A stretch of 58,223 bases of DNA. It comes from Aequorivita sp. GTDB lineage: Bacteria > Bacteroidota > Bacteroidia > Flavobacteriales > Flavobacteriaceae. This document shows, in pieces, positions 1 to 9,212 of the stretch. How positions within the stretch are numbered: the stretch's first letter is position 1; every line of letters begins with the position of its first letter. Position numbers and translations under genes: made by a program. Location: positions 1 through 58,223 of the forward strand of contig JAGXGE010000036.1 in the NCBI GenBank assembly GCA_024637015.1, read 5' to 3'. Under the pieces are notes generated by a model. That model was not told the origin of the DNA. It worked only from the letters and a program-made list of their open reading frames with translations, and did no database searches.

Positions 1-1538
1 CAGCGATACCTGGAACTTCAGATACGGTTGCTTGTTATGCCGATATTATCTTGCCAACGCCACCGGCTGTGACGGATAATTGTGGTGTTTCACTTGATCC
101 AACAGGTCCTGTAGAGTCTACAGTACCATCATGTGAGGGAGATATTACTTACACATGGACATATACAGATTGCGAAGGTAATTCACAGGATTATGTTCAT
201 ACGGTAACCATTGAGTACGAAGGTTTCCAAATGCCAGCAGATGTTTCGGTAGATGTTCAATGCCCAGAAGATACAGATGTAATTCCAACTCCACCTGTTG
301 TAAATGATAATTGCGGCAATCCAATCACACCCACAGGACCAGTTGTTGTTACAACACCAGATCCTATTATATGCATCGGAACAGTTACATATACTTGGAA
401 CTATGAAGATTGTGAAGGCAACAATCACGATTGGGTATACACTTATAATGTTGAGGATACAATTGATCCAGAAATCATCAATCTTCCGGTGGTAGATCCA
501 TTGTGCAATGATAACTTCCCAACAGAATTGTTTGCAGACTGGACTGATAATTGTGCTGCAGGAGGAACAGGAATTTCTTCCGGACCTCCAGTAATTACAA
601 ATTTTGAGTGTCATCAAGAAGCGGTTTACACCTTCTATGTTGAGGATAACTGTATGAATTCTGACACTGAAACTGTAACAGTAATTAGAGAGTTTGATCA
701 ATTCACAAATTGTGAAACAGCATTTGCCAGATTAAGTCCAGACAACCCACCGTCTCAGTGCTTCATAGATGATCCTGACTATACTTTTAATCGTTGGGGA
801 TGGACCAATTATATTGCTGAGGCAGGAACTTATGAAATGGAACTTTGGGCAGGAGCTGCACATTGTGATACCTCAAGAGGAGATTTTGTAGGTACCGTTA
901 CAGTTACTTATAGTGGTGGACTTGTAGATGTAGAATATAACATATTACCAGGTTATTCAATGAGTGAAGCTCATGTGAATATTGGTTGTGATAAATATCC
1001 TACGAAACCAAATGGACAAGTTACTGTTGCTCCTGGGCAATATAACTTCAATTTAGGTGAGCTAGACCACGTTAACAATTATACATTGGAAGATGTAGAA
1101 GTTGACGGACCATTCTGGATAATTGCTCATGCTGTTACCTGTGAGGTTGTTTGCAGATGTTCAGTTTCTTCAGATGAAGGTGGATCACAAACTTCAACCT
1201 TAGATCCTATAGATTGTACGTCTGGTGCTAATGTAGCAGATAACGATCCGTTTAAATACATATTGGATTTTGATGTTTATCCAGTTCCTTTTAACAGTGA
1301 GTTTTATGTTAAATATAATTTTGAGTACGATACTGATGTAACCATAGAAATATATAACGTTAAAGGTATTTTAGTCGAAAAGGTTATTAATAACAGTTAT
1401 GTTCAAGGAACTAATGCTATAAATAAAATTGATTTAAATGGAAAAATAAGCAATGAAGTATTGTTTATTAAACTTAGTACCTCAAAAGGCTTAGGTATTA
1501 AGAAAATAGTAGCAGCTAATTATTTTGGAAATAAATAA
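1..1538 (+). CDS. C-terminal part of large T9SS-secreted repetitive surface protein (5' end outside window)
   Basis: The reading frame is open from the window edge; the TTG at 51 is inside it and is not the true start. Codons 3-50 already encode repeat sequence. Two and a half repeat units of about 75-80 residues are visible, each built as PTPP-x-V-x-DNCG, then PTGP, then a TYTW-x-Y-x-DCEG stretch. This resembles the HYR/Ig-like modules of flavobacterial adhesins and gliding-motility proteins. A non-repetitive region of about 200 residues follows (FARLSPDNPPSQCF onwards). The last ~85 residues (FDVYPVPFNSEFYVKYNF to the end) have the form of a type A T9SS sorting domain, so outer-membrane export and cell-surface attachment are inferred. 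Paired cysteines in each unit suggest disulfides. The ligand is unknown. Confidence 0.85.
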   Translation, partial: AIPGTSDTVACYADIILPTPPAVTDNCGVSLDPTGPVESTVPSCEGDITYTWTYTDCEGNSQDYVHTVTIEYEGFQMPADVSVDVQCPEDTDVIPTPPVVNDNCGNPITPTGPVVVTTPDPIICIGTVTYTWNYEDCEGNNHDWVYTYNVEDTIDPEIINLPVVDPLCNDNFPTELFADWTDNCAAGGTGISSGPPVITNFECHQEAVYTFYVEDNCMNSDTETVTVIREFDQFTNCETAFARLSPDNPPSQCFIDDPDYTFNRWGWTNYIAEAGTYEMELWAGAAHCDTSRGDFVGTVTVTYSGGLVDVEYNILPGYSMSEAHVNIGCDKYPTKPNGQVTVAPGQYNFNLGELDHVNNYTLEDVEVDGPFWIIAHAVTCEVVCRCSVSSDEGGSQTSTLDPIDCTSGANVADNDPFKYILDFDVYPVPFNSEFYVKYNFEYDTDVTIEIYNVKGILVEKVINNSYVQGTNAINKIDLNGKISNEVLFIKLSTSKGLGIKKIVAANYFGNK

Positions 1539-1560
1539 TTAAATTCAGATTAATTTTAAT

Positions 1561-1591
1561 AAAAGCGGCTAAATTTTTAGCCGCTTTTTTA
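1561..1591 (+). terminator. Rho-independent terminator after the surface protein
   Basis: AGCGGCTAAA is followed by its exact reverse complement TTTAGCCGCT and then a run of T. It lies 22 bases after the stop codon. Confidence 0.9.
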
Positions 1592-1680
1592 ATATAAAAT
1601 ACTAGGATATACTTAACCACTTTTAGGATGAAACATCAACTTCAAACTTTTTAAAGTATTTTAGCTGAAATTTCCTTGCT

Positions 1681-2541
1681 ATGATTTCAGAAAAACAATT
1701 CAACAAAGAAATAGATATCATCATCGCCAACGCCATTCGGGAAGATGTGGGCGATGGCGATTTCAGTTCGTTGGCCTGCATCCCTGAGGATGCAAGAGGT
1801 TCCGCAAAACTTTTGGTAAAGGACGAAGGCATCATAGCTGGAGTAGAATTCGCCCGCCAAGTTTTTGACTATGTTGATCCAGGCTTGGAGCTGGATATTA
1901 AAATTGAAGACGGTAACCCCGTAAAGTATGGTGATGTGTGTTTTTATGTTTCGGGCCTTTCGCAATCAATCTTAAAATCAGAAAGATTAGTTTTAAACGC
2001 GATGCAGCGCATGAGCGCCATTGCAACCAAAACCAATGAATATGTGAAATTACTGGAGGGGACCAACACACAAATCCTCGATACTCGTAAAACAACTCCA
2101 GGGATTCGTGCTTTAGAAAAATGGGCCGTAAAGATTGGAGGTGGGGAGAATCACCGTTTTGCACTTTATGATATGGTTATGTTGAAAGACAACCACATAG
2201 ATTTCTGCGGTGGAATAACAAAAGCGATTGAAAAAACAAAAAGTTATTTGAAAAACCATCACCTTGACCTAAAAATAATCGTGGAAGCCAGAAACCTTGT
2301 TGAAATTGAAGAAATCCTGAAAAATGAAGGCGTTTATCGAATATTGATAGACAACTTCAATTATGAAGACACACGCAAAGCTGTAAAGCTAATAAACGGA
2401 AAATGCCTTACAGAGTCCAGTGGCGGTATTACCTTGGAAACCGCTAGAAAATATGCTGAGTGTGGTGTAGATTTCATTTCAAGCGGCGCTTTGACGCATT
2501 CGGTTTACAATATGGACCTAAGTTTAAAAGCCATTAAATGA
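1681..2541 (+). CDS. nadC: Nicotinate-nucleotide pyrophosphorylase (carboxylating)
   Basis: Converts quinolinate and PRPP to nicotinate mononucleotide, CO2 and pyrophosphate in de novo NAD synthesis in the cytoplasm. The 286 residues match the usual family length. EDVGDGD (21-27) opens the N-terminal domain. The type II phosphoribosyltransferase barrel carries LDTRKTTPG (133-141), GGGENHR (153-159), KDNH (169-172), VEAR (201-204) and ESSGGIT (245-251), which are the quinolinate and PRPP-binding signatures. ATG start. The stop codon overlaps the next gene's ATG (ATGA), so the two are translationally coupled. Confidence 0.97.
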   Translation: MISEKQFNKEIDIIIANAIREDVGDGDFSSLACIPEDARGSAKLLVKDEGIIAGVEFARQVFDYVDPGLELDIKIEDGNPVKYGDVCFYVSGLSQSILKSERLVLNAMQRMSAIATKTNEYVKLLEGTNTQILDTRKTTPGIRALEKWAVKIGGGENHRFALYDMVMLKDNHIDFCGGITKAIEKTKSYLKNHHLDLKIIVEARNLVEIEEILKNEGVYRILIDNFNYEDTRKAVKLINGKCLTESSGGITLETARKYAECGVDFISSGALTHSVYNMDLSLKAIK

Positions 2542-3452
2542 GCGAAGAAGAGGAAAAGGAGATAAACATTCCCGTTGTTCGGGATTTGGTAAAGATCAGC
2601 AAAAGAATAAAACTTCCTGGGCTCGGCGAGTTTTCACTCTATAATTTGTTTGATGTTTACGGAACAGGAATATTAAAAGGTTCTTTTTCGCCACGCGCGA
2701 GTTCTATTGCTTACAGTTTTTTTCTCGCCCTGTTTCCTTTCTTACTGTTATTACTAAACCTAATTCCATATATTCCAATAGAAGGTTTCCAAACACGATT
2801 CCTTATATTTTTTGAAGCTCTGTTACCCGCACAAACTACACAATTTTTTTACCCAATTATTGCGGATATTGCCGTAAACCCTAGAGCTGGTTTAATATCG
2901 TTTGTGTTTTTTCTCTCAATCTTTTTATCGGCCAATGGTGTAAATGCCATTTTCAGTGCTTTTGAATATTCTTATCATGTAAACATCAATCGTAGTTTTT
3001 TCAGACAGTATCTGGTTGCTTTGGTTATTTCCATTTTCTTGGCATTGTTGTTGTTAACTACTGTGGGGGTCATCCTTTACGGCGAATATATTATTCACGA
3101 CCTTCAGTCCAGAGCCTATATAGAAAATGATGTTTTCTGGATTCAGTTCTTTCAATTTCTTGTTTTTGTAATCATGATTTATGTAGTGATAGCAACCCTT
3201 TATTATTTTGGTACTAAAGAAGGAAGGTCTTCCAGCTTTTTTTCAATTGGAGGAGTGACTACTACAGTCTTGTTTATGCTTACCACTTATTTTTTTGGTG
3301 TCTACATGAACAACTTTTCAAATTATAACGAGTTATATGGTTCCATTGGTGCACTTTTAATTCTGATGTTATATATTTGGATAAATGCAAACCTATTGCT
3401 GCTGGGTTTTGAATTGAACATATCATTAAAGCGGCTAAAAGAAAAAATATAA
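2538..3452 (+). CDS. YihY/virulence factor BrkB family inner-membrane protein
   Basis: A 304-residue polytopic protein. About 45 polar residues precede six hydrophobic segments, roughly at residues 50-75, 95-130, 150-185, 205-230, 240-260 and 268-292. The sequence SPRASSIAYSFFLALFPF is the typical YihY entry motif. The family was once labelled ribonuclease BN; that assignment was later withdrawn, so no enzymatic role is claimed. It overlaps nadC by 4 bp, and nadC-yihY-DUF2147-priA is a recurring flavobacterial order. Function remains undefined, probably envelope-related. Confidence 0.88.
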   Translation: MSEEEEKEINIPVVRDLVKISKRIKLPGLGEFSLYNLFDVYGTGILKGSFSPRASSIAYSFFLALFPFLLLLLNLIPYIPIEGFQTRFLIFFEALLPAQTTQFFYPIIADIAVNPRAGLISFVFFLSIFLSANGVNAIFSAFEYSYHVNINRSFFRQYLVALVISIFLALLLLTTVGVILYGEYIIHDLQSRAYIENDVFWIQFFQFLVFVIMIYVVIATLYYFGTKEGRSSSFFSIGGVTTTVLFMLTTYFFGVYMNNFSNYNELYGSIGALLILMLYIWINANLLLLGFELNISLKRLKEKI

Positions 3453-3476
3453 CACTAAACCTAAATTTTTTAAACT

Positions 3477-3905
3477 ATGAAAAAAATACTTTTAACTATC
3501 TCCCTTGTTGCTCTTACCGTTATGACGGCCGTGGCACAGGATGTAACCGGAAAATGGAAAACCATTGACGATGAAACAGGCGAGGCAAAATCTATTGTTG
3601 AAATTTACAAGCAAGACGGAAAAGTTTACGGTAAAATAGTAGAGATTCTTAATCCTGCCAAAAAGAATGCCACTTGTGTTGAATGTCCGGGCTCAGATAA
3701 AGGAAAACCTATTTTAGGATTGGTAATTATTAAAGGCCTTGAAAAAGATGGTGATGAATACAACGACGGTACCATTTTGGACCCAAACAACGGAAAGGTT
3801 TATAAATGCTACATCGAACTTGATGGCGCTGATAAACTGGACGTACGCGGTTATATAGGTTTCTCCCTTTTAGGTAGAACACAAACTTGGAGTCGCGTTA
3901 ATTAA
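3477..3905 (+). CDS. DUF2147 family exported protein
   Basis: 142 residues with a Sec signal peptide (KKILLTISLVALTVMTAVAQ, cleavage after about residue 20). The mature part begins DVTGKWKTIDDETGEAKS and carries a C-x2-C pair (ATCVECPG), then GYIGFSLLGRTQTW near the C-terminus. This is the DUF2147 beta-barrel-like fold (lipocalin-like). The family is periplasmic or surface-located with no proven activity. It lies 24 bp downstream of yihY and is closed by a terminator, so it is probably the last gene of the nadC operon. Confidence 0.88.
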   Translation: MKKILLTISLVALTVMTAVAQDVTGKWKTIDDETGEAKSIVEIYKQDGKVYGKIVEILNPAKKNATCVECPGSDKGKPILGLVIIKGLEKDGDEYNDGTILDPNNGKVYKCYIELDGADKLDVRGYIGFSLLGRTQTWSRVN

Positions 3906-3928
3906 AAAATATTAAAAGTACTATCTTT

Positions 3929-3956
3929 AAGCCACCACTTTTGGTGGCTTTTTTTA
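3929..3956 (+). terminator. Rho-independent terminator of the nadC operon
   Basis: AAGCCACC, a six-base loop, GGTGGCTT and a T-run, 24 bases after the DUF2147 stop. It isolates the upstream operon from priA. Confidence 0.92.
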
Positions 3957-3990
3957 TTCACAAAACAGGTAACCCAATAAATATTCCAGA

Positions 3991-6441
3991 GTGTATTTTA
4001 TAGACGTCATTCTTCCTATTCCATTAAAGCAAGCATTCACTTACAGTGTAAACAAAGACGAGGCAGCTTTTTTAAAACAAGGTATGCGGGTGGCAATTCC
4101 CTTCGGAAAATCTAAAGTTTATACAGGTATTGTTTATCAAGTGCACGACCAACCACCAGTAGGCTATGAAACAAAGTCTATCGATCATATTCTTGATGAT
4201 GAGCCAATCATCACAGCGGTCCAATTAAAGCATTGGGAATGGTTGGCTAAATATTACATGTGCTCTTTGGGGGAAGTAATAAAAGCTGCACTGCCCAGCG
4301 CATTTCTGCTTGAAAGTGAAACCATTATCAAGCTTTCTTCCCGAAACTTTCAGGATGAAGAGTCCTTGAGCGATGACGAATTTGTTTTGTATGAAGCCCT
4401 GCAGCATCAATCATCAATTCACATTAACGATGCCCGTTCTATTTTAGACAAAAAAAATATTGTTTCGGTAATTCAAAAGTTACTCGATAAAAACATTATT
4501 GAAGTTGAGGAAACGGTTTACGCACAATACACTCCAAAACTAAAACGCTACATAAAACTAGCTTCAGAATACACTTCAGAAGAAAGTCTACGTGAATTAT
4601 TAGATTCCTTAAACCGTGCGCACAAGCAGCGCGAAGTACTGATGCATCTTTTTATGCTGAATACGCAATCGAAAAAGCCCATCAGTTCCACAATGCTACA
4701 AAAGAAAAGCGAGGCTTCAGCGGCCACTTTGAAAGCGCTTATTGATAAAGGCATTTTGGAAGAATATTTTATTCAGCAAGACCGCGTTGCCTTTTCGGGA
4801 GAGGCTTCGTTAGAAATCAAAACTTTGAACGAAGCACAAACCGTTGCTTATCACGAAATAAAAAAATCTTTTGAAACAAATGATACGGTTCTTCTGCACG
4901 GCGTCACTTCCAGCGGGAAGACAGAAATCTACGTTCGACTTATTGAAGAAGTTATTGCAACTGGAAAACAAGTTTTGTATATGCTTCCTGAAATTGCTTT
5001 AACGACCCAATTGATCAGCCGGCTTCAAAAATATTTTGGCGAAAAAATTTCCGTATATCACTCCAAGTTTTCGGTAAATGAGCGTGTAGAGGTTTGGAAC
5101 AATGTACTTGCCGAAAAACCGAAAGCTCAAATAGTTATTGGCGCGCGTTCGTCTTTATTTCTTCCTTTTAAAAATTTGGGACTCATTATTGTTGATGAAG
5201 AGCACGAACCGAGTTTTAAACAATACAGCCCCTCACCGCGATACAACGCCCGCGACAGTGCCATTGTTTTGGCAAACCTTCAAAAAGCGAAGCTATTGAT
5301 GGGTTCCGCAACACCTTCGTTGGAAAGTTACCACAACGCAAAGTCGGGCAAGTTCGGATTGGTTACTTTGAAAAAACGATTCGGAAATGTGCTGATGCCA
5401 GAAATTGAATTGGTAGATGTAAAAGAAAAGAATCGCAAAAAACAAATGACGGGGCATTTCAGCGATCGGCTGCTTGAAGAAATGCAGGAGGTTTTAAAAA
5501 ATGGTGAACAAATTATCCTTTTTCAGAACAGAAGAGGTTTTTCGCCCGTTGTTGAATGCACTACATGCGGTGTTTCACCCCAGTGCCCAAACTGTGATGT
5601 GAGTTTGACGTTCCATCAACACAAAAACCAGTTGCGCTGTCATTATTGCGGTTATAATATGGCGATGATGCAAAGCTGCATTGCCTGCGGAAGTGAAACC
5701 TTGGACACAAAGGGTTTTGGTACCGAGCAAATTGAGACTGAGTTAAAAACGTTGTTTCCAAACCACAAAGTGGCGCGGATGGACCAAGACACAACTAAGG
5801 GAAAACATTCTTATTCAAAATTAATCGAAGCCTTGGAAAACGAAGAAATCGATATTTTGGTTGGCACCCAGATGCTTGCCAAAGGATTGGATTTTAGGAA
5901 TATAAGCTTGGTGGGTGTTATGAATGCCGATAACCTTCTGAACTTTCCTGATTTTAGGGCTCACGAGCGCAGTTTCCAGTTGCTTCAGCAAGTTTCAGGT
6001 AGGGCAGGGCGTACCCAAAAACGCGGGAAGGTATTGATACAGACTTACAATCCGTATCATCAAATTTTGAAGCAAGTTAGCGTGAATGATTATGAGGGAA
6101 TGTATAAAGAGCAGCTTGAAGAGCGCTACAATTATAAGTATCCACCTTTTTTCAGAACAATAAAAATTGTTTTTAAGGATAAAAACTTAGCACGTGTGCA
6201 GAAAGCTTCAGCGTGGTTTGGTCAAGCCTTGGAAATGCAGTTCAAAGAAAATGTTTTGGGTCCTGAGCCACCACCAGTTGGAAGGATTAAAAATAAATAC
6301 ATCATCAATCTACTCGTCAAAATTCCTAAAAATCAATCGTTGGATAAGACAAAAAAGTACATAGAAAATGTGCAACGCAGTTTCAATTCCTTAAAGGACT
6401 TTTCAAGCGTTCGGGTGAATATTGATGTAGATAATTATTAG
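3991..6441 (+). CDS. priA: Primosomal protein N' (replication restart helicase PriA)
   Basis: Reloads the replicative helicase at stalled forks. 816 residues, GTG start (MYFIDVILPIPLKQAFTYSV aligns with PriA N-termini). The N-terminal DNA-binding domain is followed by Walker A GVTSSGKT (about 304-311), the DEEH box (402-405), and GSATPS. A zinc-binding insertion has four C-x2-C pairs between about 523 and 566 (CTTC, CPNC, CHYC, CIAC). Helicase motif VI QVSGRAGR is near 667-674. All catalytic and zinc residues are present. It is separated from the upstream operon by a terminator and faces the LytTR regulator convergently, overlapping it by 4 bp. Confidence 0.97.
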   Translation: MYFIDVILPIPLKQAFTYSVNKDEAAFLKQGMRVAIPFGKSKVYTGIVYQVHDQPPVGYETKSIDHILDDEPIITAVQLKHWEWLAKYYMCSLGEVIKAALPSAFLLESETIIKLSSRNFQDEESLSDDEFVLYEALQHQSSIHINDARSILDKKNIVSVIQKLLDKNIIEVEETVYAQYTPKLKRYIKLASEYTSEESLRELLDSLNRAHKQREVLMHLFMLNTQSKKPISSTMLQKKSEASAATLKALIDKGILEEYFIQQDRVAFSGEASLEIKTLNEAQTVAYHEIKKSFETNDTVLLHGVTSSGKTEIYVRLIEEVIATGKQVLYMLPEIALTTQLISRLQKYFGEKISVYHSKFSVNERVEVWNNVLAEKPKAQIVIGARSSLFLPFKNLGLIIVDEEHEPSFKQYSPSPRYNARDSAIVLANLQKAKLLMGSATPSLESYHNAKSGKFGLVTLKKRFGNVLMPEIELVDVKEKNRKKQMTGHFSDRLLEEMQEVLKNGEQIILFQNRRGFSPVVECTTCGVSPQCPNCDVSLTFHQHKNQLRCHYCGYNMAMMQSCIACGSETLDTKGFGTEQIETELKTLFPNHKVARMDQDTTKGKHSYSKLIEALENEEIDILVGTQMLAKGLDFRNISLVGVMNADNLLNFPDFRAHERSFQLLQQVSGRAGRTQKRGKVLIQTYNPYHQILKQVSVNDYEGMYKEQLEERYNYKYPPFFRTIKIVFKDKNLARVQKASAWFGQALEMQFKENVLGPEPPPVGRIKNKYIINLLVKIPKNQSLDKTKKYIENVQRSFNSLKDFSSVRVNIDVDNY

Positions 6442-7175
6442 GCGTTCTGCGTAGCGGCCAAGGCTTCAATAAGATCAGCTTTTCTGTTTCGGCTTAAAGG
6501 CAGTTTGTCTTTGTCTAATTCAATGGTCTTGCTGTTGTAGCGTTGCACTTTGTCCAAATTCACAATATATGATTTGTGGATTCTAAGGAAACGATCATTT
6601 GGCAATAAAGACTGAAAAGCTTTCATAGTTGAAAGTACTACAAGAGAGTCGTGCTCGGTCACCAGTTTCACATAATCACCCAAAGCTTCAATATAACGAA
6701 GTTCATTTAAGAAAACTTTTCGCTTTTTAAGGTTGCTTTTTACGAAGATAAAATCTTCATCATCAAAGCCCTCTTCATTTTTCAGCTTATAATTGGTAAT
6801 TGCTTTGTGAACGGCATTCAAGAAACGATCTTTCGCGATTGGTTTGCGAAGATAATCCACGGCATCATAATCAAATGCTTTGAATGCGTACTTGGTTTTT
6901 CCGGTAACAAAAATAACTTGTGGTTTTCTTTGAATATCGTCTAAAAGATCAAATCCGGATAGGATAGGCATTTCGATATCTAGAAAAATCAGGTCGATTT
7001 CCGTAGAAGCGAGACCCATTTTGGCCTCAATAGCATTTTTATACTCCCCAACAAGTTCTAGAGATGGGTGCATTTGGATGAGCTTTACAATTGAAAGCCG
7101 CTGCAGTGTAGAATCATCTACAATTGCACATTTAAGTATCGTTTTTTCCACAATAGTAGGTTTTGCGCAAGACAA
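6438..7175 (-). CDS. LytTR-family response regulator
   Basis: Up to 245 residues. A receiver domain (about 13-130) has the acidic pair VDD (19-21), phosphoacceptor D66 in LIFLDIEMP, and K at RKPIAKD. A C-terminal LytTR DNA-binding domain covers about 145-240 (IEALGDYVKLVT, FLRIHKSYIVNL, LPLSRNRK). The longest frame starts with TTG at 7175; a GTG at 7151 (MEKTILKCAIVDDS) begins nearer the receiver domain and is the more likely start. No cognate LytS-type histidine kinase is next to it, so it is an orphan here. Target genes are unknown. Confidence 0.92.
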   Translation of the reverse strand: MSCAKPTIVEKTILKCAIVDDSTLQRLSIVKLIQMHPSLELVGEYKNAIEAKMGLASTEIDLIFLDIEMPILSGFDLLDDIQRKPQVIFVTGKTKYAFKAFDYDAVDYLRKPIAKDRFLNAVHKAITNYKLKNEEGFDDEDFIFVKSNLKKRKVFLNELRYIEALGDYVKLVTEHDSLVVLSTMKAFQSLLPNDRFLRIHKSYIVNLDKVQRYNSKTIELDKDKLPLSRNRKADLIEALAATQNA

Positions 7176-7279
7176 TATTATGCAAATAATCGATGAAATG
7201 CAACTTTTTTTGATTTTAATCGAAAAAAATATACACTTCGTCTAAAACAGCTAATTTTAAATACTATTTAAGATTAGGT

Positions 7280-7309
7280 TTGAAAATAATAAATAAAGTA
7301 GTATTTTTG
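7280..7309 (+). promoter_or_regulatory. Flavobacterial sigma-A promoter of rpsF-rpsR-rplI
   Basis: TTG at 7280-7282, a 19-nt spacer, then TATTTTTG at 7302-7309, matching TTG-N17-23-TAnnTTTG. It is followed by CACCC, as at rpmH. The leader holds a 5-bp hairpin TTGGC-AGAAA-GCCAA (7318-7332) that could contribute to autoregulation, but this is only inferred. Confidence 0.85.
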
Positions 7310-7362
7310 CACCCTCTTGGCAGAAAGCCAAAAGTTTAATCATTAATTTTAATAGATTTTAT

Positions 7363-7701
7363 ATGAATCATTACGAAACTGTTTTCATCTTAAATCCCGT
7401 TTTATCTGAAGATCAGATAAAGGAAACAGTAAAGAAATACGAAGATCTTCTTGTTTCTAAAGGTGCTAAGATGATATCCAAAGAAAATTGGGGCTTGAAA
7501 AAACTTGCTTACCCAATCCAAAACAAAAAAAGTGGGTTTTATCACCTGTTTGAGTATACCGTAGATGGTGATACCGTAAATGAACTTGAAACTGAATTTA
7601 AAAGGGACGAACGTTTTATGCGTTACCTTACAGTGAGCCTTGACAAGCATGCAATTGCTTGGGCAGAAAAAAGAAGAAACCGCGATAAAAAATCAGCATA
7701 A
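7363..7701 (+). CDS. rpsF: 30S ribosomal protein S6
   Basis: 112 residues beginning MNHYETVFILNPVLSEDQIK, the S6 signature (YETVFIL). Contains WGLKKLAYPIQNKKSGFYHL, the central beta strand and S18-contacting surface. It binds 16S rRNA as a heterodimer with S18, whose gene lies 3 bp downstream. The classic bacterial order S6-S18-L9 is kept, without the ssb found between S6 and S18 in some phyla. Transcription is from the promoter 54 bases upstream of the ATG. Confidence 0.98.
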   Translation: MNHYETVFILNPVLSEDQIKETVKKYEDLLVSKGAKMISKENWGLKKLAYPIQNKKSGFYHLFEYTVDGDTVNELETEFKRDERFMRYLTVSLDKHAIAWAEKRRNRDKKSA

Positions 7702-7704
7702 GTT

Positions 7705-8001
7705 ATGGCAACGTTACAACAACAAGCAAAAGGAAAAAAAGACGGAGAGATCAGATATCTTACTCCTCTTAATATAGAAACCAACAAAACTAAAAAATAC
7801 TGTCGCTTCAAAAGATCCGGTATTAAGTATGTTGACTACAAAGACCCAGATTTCTTATTGAAATTTGTGAACGAGCAAGGTAAAATTCTTCCAAGAAGAC
7901 TTACTGGAACCTCTTTGAAGTACCAAAGAAAAGTGGCCGTTGCCGTTAAAAGAGCGCGCCATTTGGCACTTATGCCTTACGTAGCCGATTTATTAAAATA
8001 A
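7705..8001 (+). CDS. rpsR: 30S ribosomal protein S18
   Basis: 98 residues, slightly longer than E. coli S18 because of an N-terminal extension ([20 protein letters not shown]). The core [20 protein letters not shown] and [20 protein letters not shown] is the S18 signature that contacts S6 and 16S rRNA. Co-transcribed with rpsF, 3 bp gap. Confidence 0.98.
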   Translation: MATLQQQAKGKKDGEIRYLTPLNIETNKTKKYCRFKRSGIKYVDYKDPDFLLKFVNEQGKILPRRLTGTSLKYQRKVAVAVKRARHLALMPYVADLLK

Positions 8002-8016
8002 AAACCAGAGAACATT

Positions 8017-8565
8017 ATGGAACTTATATTAAAGAAAGACGTAGAAAATCTGGGATTTGCAGATGATCTTGTATCCGTGAAAAACGGTTACGGAAGAAAC
8101 TTTTTGATTCCACATGGGCACGCAGTACTTGCAACCCCTTCGGCTAAAAAAGTATTGGCTGAAACTTTGAAGCAACGTGCTTTTAAAGAAAAGAAAGTGG
8201 TTGATGAAGCCAAAACACAGGCTGAGAAACTGAACGGACTTGAAATTAAAATCACAGCTAAAACTGGTGAAGGTGATAAATTGTTTGGTTCAGTAACTAA
8301 TGGTGATCTTGCCGATGCCCTTGAAAAAGAAGGAGTTTCTATCGAGAAAAAGTACATCACAATTGCAGGTGGCGCTATTAAGCGAACTGGCCCTTACGAT
8401 GCTACGATCCGTTTCCACAGAGAAGTGGTAAGCAATTTCACTTTTGAAGTGGTTGCTGAAGCGAAACCTGAAGTAAAGGCTAAAGCTAAACCAGAAGTAA
8501 AAGCTAAAGTTGAGGCGGAAGATAACTCGGAAGCTAACTCGGAAACTAATTCGGAAACTAAATAA
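8017..8565 (+). CDS. rplI: 50S ribosomal protein L9 with low-complexity C-terminal tail
   Basis: 182 residues against about 148 in the family. The N-terminal domain has MELILKKDVENLGFADD and VKNGYGRNFLIPHGHAV; the C-terminal rRNA-binding domain follows a long connecting helix. After the canonical end (FTFEVVAEA, about 147) there is a 35-residue tail of repeats: KPEVKAK twice, then NSE(A/T) units. The tail is encoded by imperfect 21-bp and 12-bp tandem repeats and is K/E/A/N-rich. It probably arose by repeat slippage; a function is not evident. Confidence 0.97.
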   Translation: MELILKKDVENLGFADDLVSVKNGYGRNFLIPHGHAVLATPSAKKVLAETLKQRAFKEKKVVDEAKTQAEKLNGLEIKITAKTGEGDKLFGSVTNGDLADALEKEGVSIEKKYITIAGGAIKRTGPYDATIRFHREVVSNFTFEVVAEAKPEVKAKAKPEVKAKVEAEDNSEANSETNSETK

Positions 8566-8585
8566 AGAATACAATTAATTATAAT

Positions 8586-8620
8586 AAAACCTTTCCCGTT
8601 TCGGGGAAGGTTTTATTATT
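8586..8620 (+). terminator. Terminator of the S6-S18-L9 operon
   Basis: AAAACCTTTCCC pairs with GGGGAAGGTTTT (one wobble) around a short GTTTC loop, starting 20 bases after the rplI stop. Confidence 0.85.
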
Positions 8621-8716
8621 TTATATACTTATGAAATGCCCATTAAAAAATCATAAAAAAACCGAATATATGTGTTGGGCATTCCACCTTCCAATTTATT
8701 AAAATATTTTTTACAG

Positions 8717-9190
8717 ATGAAATACGCTAGATTAACCAAAGAACAATTTGAAGAACTGCACCAAGAATTTATAAATTTTTTAGCTACGCAGTCAATTACA
8801 GCGGATGAATGGAAAAAGCTAAAAACTGAAAAACCTGAGGTTGTTGAACAGGAACTCGACATTTTCAGTGATTTAATTTGGGAAGGCGTTTTAAATAAAG
8901 TGAATTATTTGGAGCACATTTCACCTAAACAATTGATGCTTTTCCATATTACGGAAGCGTTTATGGAGCTTATTGCCATAAAAATTGAAGATGATAACAT
9001 AGATATTACCACAGATTACGGTTACAAATGGCTTCAGCAAAACATGCACGACGACACTGTAAACCTTTTCACTTCTACAAAAGCGATAAAAGACGATCGC
9101 AACAAAGATATTTTTGTATTGATTAAGCAAGGTTCGGTTATCACAAAGGGAGAACTTTACAATTATTTCAGTGAACTGTTAAGCGAATAA
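8717..9190 (+). CDS. DUF6495 family protein
   Basis: 157 residues from the ATG at 8717 (MKYARLTKEQFEELHQEF). The frame is open upstream to a TTG at 8672, but that extension (MLGIPPSNLLKYFLQ) does not look conserved. Acidic, mostly helical, no signal peptide and no recognised motifs. I recognise it as the DUF6495 family, commonly found beside rplI in Flavobacteriaceae. Function unknown; the conserved position near the ribosomal operon is the only clue. Confidence 0.85.
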   Translation: MKYARLTKEQFEELHQEFINFLATQSITADEWKKLKTEKPEVVEQELDIFSDLIWEGVLNKVNYLEHISPKQLMLFHITEAFMELIAIKIEDDNIDITTDYGYKWLQQNMHDDTVNLFTSTKAIKDDRNKDIFVLIKQGSVITKGELYNYFSELLSE

Positions 9191-9212
9191 GTACAAGTTT
9201 TTAAAAATCTGT

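Noticed and set aside
183-701. Open frame on the minus strand, 172 codons
   Set aside because: Antisense to the repetitive surface protein. Its composition (Cys, Trp, Ile-rich without domains) is that of a shadow of the repeats.
8088-8574. Minus-strand frames opposite rplI with FRISFRVSFRV-type repeats
   Set aside because: The repeats only mirror the tandem repeats coding the L9 tail.
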